Program-made: the position numbers and the translations under genes
Assembly (NCBI GenBank): GCA_947379865.1
Contig: CANCOY010000077.1
Span: 1-17,864 of the forward strand
Direction of reading: 5' to 3'
Source: Acetobacteraceae bacterium
GTDB lineage: Bacteria; Pseudomonadota; Alphaproteobacteria; Zavarziniales; Zavarziniaceae
DNA length: 17,864 nucleotides
Notes under the pieces: generated by a model
What the model saw: the letters and a program-made list of their open reading frames with translations, nothing else
Database searches by the model: none
Told to the model about the DNA's origin: nothing
In this document: positions 6,773 through 14,303 of the stretch, one piece after another
How positions within the stretch are numbered: position 1 is the stretch's first letter
Layout of the letters: each line of letters starts with the position of its first letter

Positions 6773-7993
6773 ATGTACGCTCGGCTGGCAGAAAATCGGG
6801 TTGCAGAGGCCCTGTCGGATACCCCGGTGGTGCTGGTCGCGGGGCCGCGCCGGGCGGGCAAGACGACCCTTGTCCGGCAGCTGGGCGAGGCAGGCCGGAC
6901 CTATGTCACCCTTGATGATCAAACCGCCCTGGATGCGGCCCGCTCAGACCCCACGGGCTTTGTGCGCGGGCTGGACCGGGTCACCATCGACGAGATCCAG
7001 CGTGCGCCCGACCTTTTGCTGGCGATCAAGAAGGCGGTGGATGAAGACCGCCGCCCGGGCCGCTTCCTGCTGACCGGCTCGGCCAATGTTCTGACCCTGC
7101 CGCGCGTCGCCGACAGCCTGGCGGGCCGGGTGGAAACCATCCCCATGCTGCCGCTGTGCCGCGCAGAAATTGCGGCTGCGCCGCCAACCTTCCTGGAGCG
7201 CCTGTTCGCCGGGACCCTGCGGGGTGACGCACAGGCGCCTGTTGGGGACGACCTCGTCCAGCTTGTGCTGCCCGGTGGCTTTCCCGAGGCGCTGGCCCGC
7301 GACACAGAGCGGCGGCGGCAGGATTGGGCACGCGCTTATCTGGCGTCGGTGCTGAGCCGTGACGTGCGCGACATTGCGCAGGTGGAGAACCTGGCGGAGC
7401 TGCCGAAATTCGTTCGCCTTCTGGCGGCGCATTCGGGGCAGCTGGCCAACCATTCCCAGCTCGGCTCTGGCATCAATGTTACCTACAAGACGGCGCAGCG
7501 CTATGTCGGGCTGCTGGAGCAGCTGTTTCTGGTGACCACCGTTCAGCCCTGGTTCAGCAACACCCTCAAGCGGCTCGTCAGGACACCCAAGGTGCACTTC
7601 CTTGACTCCGGCCTGCTTGCCACGGCGCTCGGCCTGACCCTTGCGCGCCTCAGGGAGAACCGCACGCTGTTTGGCCCCCTGCTGGAAAGCTTTGCGGTCT
7701 CCGAAGTCCTGAAGCTGATGACAGCATCGGACCAGCACCTGACCCCCTATCATTTCCGCGACCAGCAGATGCACGAGGTGGATCTCGTCCTGGAGCGGGA
7801 TGACGGCATGATCGCAGGCGTCGAGATCAAGGCGTCCGCCACCGTCAGGTCCGGCGATTTCGCCGGGCTGAGGTCGCTGGCCGAGGCCTGCGGGCCGCGT
7901 TTTGCCCAGGGTGTCGTCCTGTATGACGGCACCGGTCTTGTGCCCTTTGGCGACAGGTTGGCGGCGGCCCCCCTGTCTGCCCTGTGGTGCTGA
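6773..7993 (+). CDS. AAA_14/DUF4143 family ATPase with nuclease-like C-terminus
   Basis: This 406-residue protein belongs to the COG1373-type family (AAA_14 plus DUF4143), predicted P-loop ATPases of unknown role that are scattered among bacteria and archaea. Walker A GPRRAGKTT lies at residues 24-32, Walker B VTIDEIQ at 70-76 (Asp73, Glu74) and a sensor block LLTGSAN at 99-105. The DUF4143 region follows: SRDVRDIAQVENLAEL, then the NVTYKTAQRYVGLLEQLFLV helices and VHFLDSGLLATALG. The C-terminus has a PD-(D/E)XK-like set (Glu305, Asp337, and Glu351/Lys353 in GVEIKAS). A strong ribosome-binding site AAGAGG stands five bases before the ATG. Six 22-bp repeats lie just upstream. It is intact and alone between dnaQ and secB, suggesting acquisition. 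The substrate is unknown. Confidence 0.9.
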   Translation: MYARLAENRVAEALSDTPVVLVAGPRRAGKTTLVRQLGEAGRTYVTLDDQTALDAARSDPTGFVRGLDRVTIDEIQRAPDLLLAIKKAVDEDRRPGRFLLTGSANVLTLPRVADSLAGRVETIPMLPLCRAEIAAAPPTFLERLFAGTLRGDAQAPVGDDLVQLVLPGGFPEALARDTERRRQDWARAYLASVLSRDVRDIAQVENLAELPKFVRLLAAHSGQLANHSQLGSGINVTYKTAQRYVGLLEQLFLVTTVQPWFSNTLKRLVRTPKVHFLDSGLLATALGLTLARLRENRTLFGPLLESFAVSEVLKLMTASDQHLTPYHFRDQQMHEVDLVLERDDGMIAGVEIKASATVRSGDFAGLRSLAEACGPRFAQGVVLYDGTGLVPFGDRLAAAPLSALWC

Positions 7994-8026
7994 TCTAGCC
8001 TTTGGGGCTGAGGCTGCCGCGTCAGC

Positions 8027-8512
8027 TCAGGACGGCTGGCCCTGGGGCTGGCCTTGCGCCTGCATCTGGCGGAACAAGGCGACGAAATCGATGGGGTCGA
8101 GCAGCAAAGGCGGGAAGCCGCCGTCGCGGGTGACATCGGCGATGACGCGGCGGGCAAAGGGGAACAGCAGGCGCGGCCCTTCGATCAGGCAGACGGCCTG
8201 GAGGCTTTCCTGCGGCACATTGCGGATGCTGAAGAGGCCCGCATAGACGACTTCGGTCACGAAGGTGATCTTGTCCTCGTGCTTAGCCGTGGCACCAATG
8301 CGCAGCTCGACCTCATAACGGTCCTCGCCCACGTTCTGGGCGCGCACGTCAACGCCAACCTCGATCTGCGGCGGCCGCCCGGGCGACAGGCTGGCGGGGG
8401 CGTTCGGGTTCTCGAACGACAGGTCGCGCACATATTGCGCAAGCAGGCCCAGCTGCGGCAGGGCGTTCTGATCGGGCGCCTCGGCGGTGCCGGTGAAACC
8501 ATTCTCGGACAT
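8027..8512 (-). CDS. secB: Protein-export chaperone SecB
   Basis: This 161-residue protein matches SecB, the cytoplasmic tetrameric chaperone that keeps precursors unfolded and hands them to SecA. It carries the family block QYVRDLSFENPNAP early, the beta-strand region EVGVDVRAQNVGEDRYEVEL, then FVTEVVYAGLF and LLFPFARRVIADVTRDGGFPPLLLDPIDF, which is the most conserved part. It ends in a Gln/Pro/Gly tail. The ATG has a good Shine-Dalgarno GAGGAG eight bases upstream. It converges on the ATPase gene with only 33 bases between the stops and no convincing terminator. The acyltransferase gene lies 89 bases upstream on the same strand, with a small hairpin between. Confidence 0.95.
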   Translation of the reverse strand: MSENGFTGTAEAPDQNALPQLGLLAQYVRDLSFENPNAPASLSPGRPPQIEVGVDVRAQNVGEDRYEVELRIGATAKHEDKITFVTEVVYAGLFSIRNVPQESLQAVCLIEGPRLLFPFARRVIADVTRDGGFPPLLLDPIDFVALFRQMQAQGQPQGQPS

Positions 8513-8583
8513 CTCGTGCTCTCCTCAACCCGACCACTACCGGTATGGCCGTGGGCTATCATGGATGCCACCACATCTACAAG

Positions 8584-8599
8584 ATGTCCTTTCGGACAT
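8584..8599 (-). other. Hairpin with GAAA tetraloop between acyltransferase and secB
   Basis: Read on the minus strand, two bases after the acyltransferase stop, ATGTCC-GAAA-GGACAT forms a perfect 6-bp stem closed by a GNRA-class tetraloop. No T-run follows, so it is not a standard intrinsic terminator. It could be a 3'-end stabiliser or a processing site ahead of secB. Confidence 0.45.
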
Positions 8600-8601
8600 G
8601 T

Positions 8602-10629
8602 TCACCGGTTAAGGGTGCTGTCGAGGAATGTGACATGAGCCCGCACATAGGCAGGCTGCAGATGCTGTCCGTCCTTGTAAATTGGCGTGCCATCGGGCGC
8701 AACGGCCGGGCACCAGCCATCGGCGCAGAGGAAATCGAGTGGGTTGATCAGCGTGGCGCCAGCCTCTGCAGCCGTCTGCGCCAGCCGGGCGATGGCTGCG
8801 CCGTTTGCCTGTTCCACATCCGCCCGGGCGCGCCCGCCCGGCGTGGCCACAAGACCCAGGCCCTCGTGCCGGATCAGGCTTCTGGGACCAAGGCCCGCGC
8901 CAGTGGGGATGGTCAGAACAAGAACGACCTCTGTTCCTGCAGCCTGGAAGCGCCGGATCGTTTCTGCCAGCAAGACCATGGCGGCGTCCTGTCCGCCAGG
9001 CGTGGTCAGGGGTTGGCCGTCCGCCTCGACAGGGATGGTCCCCGCAAAATACTGGGACCAAAGACCGGCGATGACCACCCGGTGGGCTGGTAGCGCCACC
9101 GCCTGGGCGAACGCGGTTTCCAACAAGGTCCTGCAATGCGCCTGCTTCGGCTGGTGAACCCCGGCAATCGGCAGACAGGAGCCGTCAGTCAGAAAGGCAA
9201 TGCCCGGATGCGCAGCGGGTGACCCGTCGATCACCGCCCGCAATCGGGGACCATAGTGTTCCATATTGCTGTCGCCGACGAACAGGACGGTGCCGGGCGG
9301 ACCGCCCGGCTTGCGCCAAAGGGTCCGGGCCGCCGTCCCATCGTCGGCAAGGCTGACGCGCTGCATGTCGGCGCCCGGGAAATCCCATGCTCCCGCGGCT
9401 GCCGCCAGGGCGCGCACACGGGGATCCTGATCGGAGCGGGCGGTGAGGGTTCCCTGCAGGGCCAACTGCCCCAACACACCAAGCCCCAGGGCGACCACCA
9501 CCAAGCCTGCCAGGGTCCAGCGAGACGCGCGCAGACGACCGGAACGGATGGGCGTTTCCACCAGTTTCCAGGTTGCCACCGCGAGGCCAAAAGCAAGGGC
9601 CAGTAGCCCCAGACGCACGACAATCGCCGGCTCGCCACCATTGGTGATGCGGGCAAAGGACAGAAGTGGCCAGTGCCAGAGGTAAAGCGGATAGCTGACA
9701 AGGCCCAGAAAAACGGCGACCGGGCTCGCCAGCAGCCGACGACTGAGCCAAGCCTCAGGACCAGCGGATAATAACAGCATGGTGCCAAGGGTTGGTAGCA
9801 GTGCCCACCAGCCTGGGAAACGCGCATCGGGCCCCAGCAGCAGCAGGCCAGCCAGGACCAGCCCCGCTCCCAGCCCCGCGCGAAGGTTGGCCGGGAGGCT
9901 GCCGTTAAGGCGGCGAATAAGGTCAGTCAGCCGTCCTGGCGCCCCTGCCTCGGCATGGGCAAGCAGAACCCCCAGCAACAACTCCCACCCGCGTGTCTGC
10001 GGCAGGAAAAAGGTTGCCACCGGGTCGCCCATCACCCGCACGACATTCCAGCCAAAGGAAACAGCCAGCAATAGCGCCAGAACCGTAACCACAAAATCAG
10101 GTCGGCGGCGCCAGCGCGCCAGGGCCAGCATCAGGAGAGGCCAGAAAATGTAGAACTGCTCCTCCACCGCCAGGGACCAGAGGTGCAGCAGGGGCTTGGC
10201 GTCGGCTGCCGTGGCGAAATAGCCACCGGTCTCGCGCCTGAGGGTCAGGTTGAGAATGAACAGCAGACCATCCCGCACGTGGCGGCCCAGGCTCTCAAGC
10301 TCATAGGACAGCAAAAGACCCCAACCCGCGATCAGGCTTGTGGCCAGAACCAGCAGCAGCGCCGGAAACAGGCGGCGCACCCGCCGGGTATAGAAGTCCT
10401 TCAGCGAGAACCGCCCGGCGGCGAGATCCTGAAAGATCACCCCGCCGATGAGATAGCCGGAAATCACCAGAAAAATATCGACACCGATGAAGCCCCCCGG
10501 AACCACATCAGGGAAGGCGTGGTAGAGAAGAACAGCAAGTATTGCCAAGGCCCTGAGCCCGTCGATCTCCGCGCGGTAGGGGGTGGTTGCCAACTGCAAG
10601 GCCGCACCGGGAGCTAGAATCGTCGTCAC
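8602..10629 (-). CDS. OafA/OatA-like membrane O-acyltransferase with SGNH domain
   Basis: This 675-residue protein has an acyltransferase-3 membrane domain fused to a periplasmic SGNH domain, as in OafA/OatA-type enzymes that O-acetylate surface polysaccharide, O-antigen or peptidoglycan. The membrane part starts at YRAEIDGLRALAIL (18-31) with His37, GGFIGVDIFLVISGYLI (45-61), FYTRRVRRLFPAL (79-91) and HLWSLAVEEQFYIFWPL (149-165), and continues to about residue 390 with roughly ten membrane segments. The SGNH part has GDSN (Ser454) and DGQH (Asp653, His656) for the catalytic set. The start is a GTG with no Shine-Dalgarno; an in-frame TAA 12 bases upstream rules out an earlier start. The glycan substrate cannot be told from sequence. 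It occupies the gap between secB and the Tim44-like gene. Confidence 0.9.
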   Translation of the reverse strand: MTTILAPGAALQLATTPYRAEIDGLRALAILAVLLYHAFPDVVPGGFIGVDIFLVISGYLIGGVIFQDLAAGRFSLKDFYTRRVRRLFPALLLVLATSLIAGWGLLLSYELESLGRHVRDGLLFILNLTLRRETGGYFATAADAKPLLHLWSLAVEEQFYIFWPLLMLALARWRRRPDFVVTVLALLLAVSFGWNVVRVMGDPVATFFLPQTRGWELLLGVLLAHAEAGAPGRLTDLIRRLNGSLPANLRAGLGAGLVLAGLLLLGPDARFPGWWALLPTLGTMLLLSAGPEAWLSRRLLASPVAVFLGLVSYPLYLWHWPLLSFARITNGGEPAIVVRLGLLALAFGLAVATWKLVETPIRSGRLRASRWTLAGLVVVALGLGVLGQLALQGTLTARSDQDPRVRALAAAAGAWDFPGADMQRVSLADDGTAARTLWRKPGGPPGTVLFVGDSNMEHYGPRLRAVIDGSPAAHPGIAFLTDGSCLPIAGVHQPKQAHCRTLLETAFAQAVALPAHRVVIAGLWSQYFAGTIPVEADGQPLTTPGGQDAAMVLLAETIRRFQAAGTEVVLVLTIPTGAGLGPRSLIRHEGLGLVATPGGRARADVEQANGAAIARLAQTAAEAGATLINPLDFLCADGWCPAVAPDGTPIYKDGQHLQPAYVRAHVTFLDSTLNR

Positions 10630-10640
10630 AGGATCGGGCC

Positions 10641-10646
10641 ATTATA
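10641..10646 (-). promoter_or_regulatory. Perfect TATAAT 11 bases before the acyltransferase GTG
   Basis: On the minus strand TATAAT sits in an AT-rich patch (CTTATTTTATAATGG) with only 11 bases between it and the GTG start. No good -35 lies 16-18 bases upstream; TTAAGG is 20 bases away. If used, transcription would begin about five bases before the start codon, giving a nearly leaderless message. Confidence 0.45.
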
Positions 10647-10752
10647 AAATAAGTGTTCTGTGTACGCCTTAACATGAGGCTTTGCCGAAATACACTCAAC
10701 CAGCGCCTTGTCAGACTACCCGCCCATCCCCATTTGAAGGGTCGAAGCCGCT

Positions 10753-10767
10753 GGACCCAATGGGTCC
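10753..10767. repeat. GGACCC inverted repeat upstream of Tim44-like gene
   Basis: GGACCC-AAT-GGGTCC is a perfect 6-bp inverted repeat, and a further GGACCC stands at 10788-10793. It lies in the 269-base divergent region between the acyltransferase and Tim44-like genes (10630-10898), which holds no gene I can support and no remnant of fxsA. It could be an operator; no T-run marks it as a terminator. Confidence 0.35.
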
Positions 10768-10898
10768 CTGCAAAGTGGGCATTTGCTGGACCCGCCTGTG
10801 GCTTACTTGTAGACTTAGCGTTGCTGCGAGCGGACGTTCTGGCGGGACGTGGCAATCTTGCATCGCACCAGGACCGGCAAAACCGGCAGGATGGACAC

Positions 10899-11600
10899 AT
10901 GGGCGACGGCGGCGTGCAGTTCATCGACATCATTTTTCTGGCCATGGTTGCCGGGTTCATTGCCCTGCGTCTGCGCAGCGTGCTGGGCCGGCGCACGGGG
11001 AACGAACCGGCGCCCCCGCCCGAGCCTTTCCGCCGTCCCGAGCGCGTGCCCCCCGCCCGCCCGGCTGACGTCCTGACGACCGAGACCCGCGACGACACGG
11101 TGGTGCAGCTGCCCAGCCGCCGCCGCCAGGCCCCCACAGCCGAGGCTGGTGCCGCCGCAGGGCTTGCCGCCGTTGAAGTGGCCGACCGCAGCTTCGAACT
11201 GGACGACTTCATTGCCGGTGCCCGCTGGGCTTATGAGATCGTGGTCAACGCCTTTGCCGTGGGCGATGCGGAAGCCCTGCGCCCACTGGTCTCGGACGAG
11301 GTGATGAAGAACTTCTCTGGCGCCCTTGCCGCCCGCACGGCCGCCGACCAGAAGGTTGAGACCACCATCGTCGCCATCAAGCAAGTGGTGGTCACCGCTG
11401 CCGCCGTGGAAGGGCGGACGGCTGAAATCATCGTGCGCTTTGTCAGCGAGATCGTCTCCGTCACGCGCAATGCCACTGGCAATGTGGTGGAGGGGCATCC
11501 CACCGCCGCCCGTGAAGTGACCGACATCTGGACCTTTGCCCGCGACACCCGCAGCCGCGATCCGAACTGGACCCTGGTCGCCACCGCCACCCCCGCCTAG
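10899..11600 (+). CDS. Tim44/TimA-like membrane-anchored protein
   Basis: This 233-residue protein matches the alphaproteobacterial Tim44-like family, related to mitochondrial Tim44 of the inner-membrane import motor. A single N-terminal anchor (FIDIIFLAMVAGFIALRLRSVLGRRTG, about residues 8-34) is followed by a Pro/Arg-rich linker. The Tim44-like domain then runs from about residue 90 (FELDDFIAGARWAYEIVVNAF) through DEVMKNFSGAL and VTDIWTFARD to the end. The ATG at 10899 places the anchor right at the N-terminus; upstream frame extension adds only non-conserved sequence. A GGCAGGATGG stretch offers a ribosome-binding site. It heads the operon Tim44-mltA-lutB-lutC-smr, with four bases before mltA. 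The bacterial role is not firmly known; an export or inner-membrane function is inferred from the family. Confidence 0.9.
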   Translation: MGDGGVQFIDIIFLAMVAGFIALRLRSVLGRRTGNEPAPPPEPFRRPERVPPARPADVLTTETRDDTVVQLPSRRRQAPTAEAGAAAGLAAVEVADRSFELDDFIAGARWAYEIVVNAFAVGDAEALRPLVSDEVMKNFSGALAARTAADQKVETTIVAIKQVVVTAAAVEGRTAEIIVRFVSEIVSVTRNATGNVVEGHPTAAREVTDIWTFARDTRSRDPNWTLVATATPA

Positions 11601-11604
11601 GCCC

Positions 11605-12873
11605 ATGGCCTGGCGGCACGCCCCGGGCCGCAGCCGTGCCGGGCTTGCGGCGGCGCTGCTTGTGGGCCTCGGCCTTGGCGGCGCGGCGGGCAGCCTTGCC
11701 ACCTGGGTCTGGCTGCGCCCACCGGCACCCCTTGCCGCCGAAACGCTCACCCTTTCTCCCGCCAGCTTTGCCAGCCTGCCCGGCTGGGCCGATGATGATC
11801 TGGCGGCAGCCCTGCCGGCCTTTCTGGCCTCGTGCGCCCGCCTCAAGGCCGCCCGGCCCGAACTGTCACTGGCGCCGGCCGGCACTGCCGCCGACTGGCA
11901 GGGCATCTGTGCAGACGCCGCCAGCCTTGCACCTGAGGCCGCCGCCGTCCGCCCGTTTCTGGAAGACCGCCTCAGCCCCCTTCTGGTGGGCACGACGGGC
12001 GAGGGCGCGGGCCTTTTCACCGGCTATTATGAACCGTCGCTCGCCGGCAGCCGCACCGCCGATGAAGCCCACCGCGTGCCCCTGCTGGCGCGGCCAGACG
12101 ACCTCGTCATGGTGGACCTGGGCCGCTTCCGCGACAGCCTGAAGGGTGAGCGCATCGCTGGCCGCGTCGCCGAAGGTGCCCTCGAACCCTATCCCGACCG
12201 CGCCGCCATCGAGACCGGCGCGCTCGGCCCGCGGGCACGGCCACTGGCCTTTGTGGCGGACCCGGTGGAAGCGTTCTTTTTGCACATCCAGGGCTCTGGC
12301 CTTGTAACACTTTCAGACGGCGGCGCCCTGCGGGTGGGCTATGCGGCGCAGAACGGCCAGCCCTATGTCGCCATCGGGCGCGAGCTGATCCGCCGGGGCG
12401 CGCTGAGCCGCGAGAGCGTGAGCATGGCCAGCATCAAGGCCTGGCTGGCGGCCCATCCGGAGGAGGCGGGCGCCCTCATGAACAGCAATCCGTCTTATGT
12501 TTTCTTCCGTGATCTGGGCAGCCCGCCGGCCGATCCCAACGGCCCCCTGGGCGGCCCGCCCGGCGCCCAGAATGTGCCGCTGACGCCTGGTCGCAGCCTG
12601 GCGGTGGACCGCAAATTTCTGGCGCTTGGCCTGCCCCTGTGGCTGGATAGCACCGTGCCGCTGGCCGATGGCGGCACCCTGCCCCTGCGCCGCCTGATGG
12701 TGACCCAGGATACGGGGGGTGCCATTCGTGGGCCGGTGCGCGGCGATGTCTTCTGGGGCCATGGTGCAGAAGCCGAGCGCCGGGCGGGTGCAATGAAGCA
12801 GCCGGGGCGCTATTGGATCCTGGTGCCAAAGGCCGTGGCAGCGCGGCTGGCCAAGGGGGAGGCGGGATCATGA
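11605..12873 (+). CDS. mltA: Membrane-bound lytic murein transglycosylase A
   Basis: This 422-residue protein matches MltA, which cleaves peptidoglycan glycan strands to 1,6-anhydromuropeptides. The N-terminus is a membrane anchor or uncleaved signal (about residues 11-37) without a lipobox, unlike the E. coli lipoprotein. Family blocks are GLFTGYYEPSLAG (137-149), FFLHIQGSG (224-232), GYAAQNGQPYVAIG (245-258), NPSYVFF (295-301), VDRKFLALGLPLWLDS (334-349) and the catalytic region VTQDTGGAIRGPVRGDVFWG, where Asp381 aligns with the catalytic aspartate. The ATG at 11605 lies four bases after the Tim44-like stop; an earlier in-frame start would sit inside that gene. Its stop overlaps the lutB start as ATGA, implying coupled translation. 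Confidence 0.93.
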   Translation: MAWRHAPGRSRAGLAAALLVGLGLGGAAGSLATWVWLRPPAPLAAETLTLSPASFASLPGWADDDLAAALPAFLASCARLKAARPELSLAPAGTAADWQGICADAASLAPEAAAVRPFLEDRLSPLLVGTTGEGAGLFTGYYEPSLAGSRTADEAHRVPLLARPDDLVMVDLGRFRDSLKGERIAGRVAEGALEPYPDRAAIETGALGPRARPLAFVADPVEAFFLHIQGSGLVTLSDGGALRVGYAAQNGQPYVAIGRELIRRGALSRESVSMASIKAWLAAHPEEAGALMNSNPSYVFFRDLGSPPADPNGPLGGPPGAQNVPLTPGRSLAVDRKFLALGLPLWLDSTVPLADGGTLPLRRLMVTQDTGGAIRGPVRGDVFWGHGAEAERRAGAMKQPGRYWILVPKAVAARLAKGEAGS

Positions 12874-14303
12874 GCGTACAGCAGCAGCCGTCTGGTCAGT
12901 CCAGCCGCAGCTTTGCCAGCCGGGCCGCCGACGCCATGGTGGATGCCAATCTGCAAACCGCCCTCAACCGCCTCAGCACCGGCTTTGCCACCCGCCGCGC
13001 CACAGCCATTGCCGCCGTGCCGGAGTTCGAGGCGCTGAAGGCCGACGCCCAGGCCATCAAGAACCATGTGCTCGACAACCTCGACCATTATCTGGAGCGC
13101 TTCGAGGCCGAGGTAATCGCGCGCGGCGGCAGCGTGCACTGGTGCCCTGATGCCGAAAGCGCCCGCCAGACCGTGCTGGCCATCTGCCAGGCGGCGGGCG
13201 CGCGCACCGTCACCAAGGGCAAGTCCATGGTGGCCGAGGAAATCGCCCTCAACCCCTTCCTTGAGGCCAATGGCATCGAGCCGGTGGAAACGGACCTTGG
13301 CGAATATCTGATCCAGATCGCGAAAGAGCCGCCCAGCCACATCATCGGCCCCGCTTTGCACATGACCCGCGACACGGTGGAGGGCCTGTTCCGCAGCCAT
13401 CACCCCAGCCTCGACCCCGCCCGCGACCTGACCCAGCCCGAAACCCTGGTGGCAGAGGCACGGCAGATGCTGCGGCCCCGCTATTTCGCGGCTGATGTGG
13501 GCATCACCGGGGCGAACTTTCTGGTGGCAGAAACCGGCTCCACCGTGATCGTCACCAACGAGGGCAATGGCGACCTCACCCAGTCGCTGCCCCGGGTGCA
13601 TGTGGTGCTGTCGTCCATCGAAAAGATCGTGCCGGGGCACGAGGATGCGGCCACCCTGCTGCGGGTGCTGGCGCGTTCCGCCACCGGCCAGGACATGTCG
13701 GTCTACACCACCTTTTCCTGCGGCCCGCGCCGCCCGGGCGATGCCGACGGGCCGGATGCCTTTCACGTGGTGCTGGTGGACAATGGCCGCTCCGCCATGC
13801 TGGGCACCGAGTTCCAGGAAATGCTGCGCTGTATCAAGTGCGGCGCCTGCATGAACCATTGCCCGGTCTATGGCGCCATTGGCGGCCATGCCTATGACGC
13901 GGTCTATATGGGCCCCATGGGGGCGGTGCTGACCCCTCAGATTGAGGGCCTGTTCGGCCATACCGATCTGCCCGCCGCCTCCACCTTCTGCGGCCGCTGT
14001 GCCGAGGTCTGCCCCATGGGCATTCCCTTGCCCGACCTGATGCGCCGCTGGCGCGAGAAAAGCTTTGCCGCCGGCTGGTCGCCCACGGCGGAACGCTGGG
14101 GCCTTGGCCTGTGGTCGGCCTTGGCGCGGCGCCCCTGGGCCTATCGGCTGGTGGCGCGTGTGGCGGCGGCCGTGCTGAAGCGCCTGGGCTCAAAGGGCAT
14201 TGCCCGCCTGCCCCTGACGGCTGGCTGGACCGCCGGGCGCGACATGCCGGCACCCGCCGGCCGCACCTTCAGCGACCTTTGGGCGGAGCAGCGCCGTGGC
14301 TGA
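12870..14303 (+). CDS. lutB: LutB-type iron-sulfur protein
   Basis: This 477-residue protein matches LutB (YkgF family), the iron-sulfur subunit of the LutABC lactate oxidation complex. An N-terminal LUD domain (GGSVHWCPDAESARQTVLAI, TVTKGKSMVAEEI, GITGANFLVAETGSTVIVTN, LSSIEKIVPG) is followed by two cysteine clusters: CIKCGACMNHCP (Cys321, 324, 327, 331) and CGRCAEVCP (Cys374, 377, 381). These suit two 4Fe-4S clusters, the second clearly lacking a fourth nearby cysteine. The ATG at 12870 overlaps the mltA stop by four bases. The product is cytoplasmic or peripheral at the membrane and would pass electrons toward the respiratory chain. No lutA lies in the window, so the partner must be elsewhere or the pair acts in another reaction. 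Confidence 0.9.
   Translation: MSVQQQPSGQSSRSFASRAADAMVDANLQTALNRLSTGFATRRATAIAAVPEFEALKADAQAIKNHVLDNLDHYLERFEAEVIARGGSVHWCPDAESARQTVLAICQAAGARTVTKGKSMVAEEIALNPFLEANGIEPVETDLGEYLIQIAKEPPSHIIGPALHMTRDTVEGLFRSHHPSLDPARDLTQPETLVAEARQMLRPRYFAADVGITGANFLVAETGSTVIVTNEGNGDLTQSLPRVHVVLSSIEKIVPGHEDAATLLRVLARSATGQDMSVYTTFSCGPRRPGDADGPDAFHVVLVDNGRSAMLGTEFQEMLRCIKCGACMNHCPVYGAIGGHAYDAVYMGPMGAVLTPQIEGLFGHTDLPAASTFCGRCAEVCPMGIPLPDLMRRWREKSFAAGWSPTAERWGLGLWSALARRPWAYRLVARVAAAVLKRLGSKGIARLPLTAGWTAGRDMPAPAGRTFSDLWAEQRRG

Noticed and set aside
7994..8026. Terminator between the ATPase and secB stops
   Set aside because: GCTGA/TCAGC can pair over a 10-base loop, but the stem is short and no T-run follows on either strand.
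10815..12020. 401-residue minus-strand open frame opposite the Tim44-like gene and mltA
   Set aside because: The plus strand has a clear membrane anchor and family blocks; the antisense product has none.
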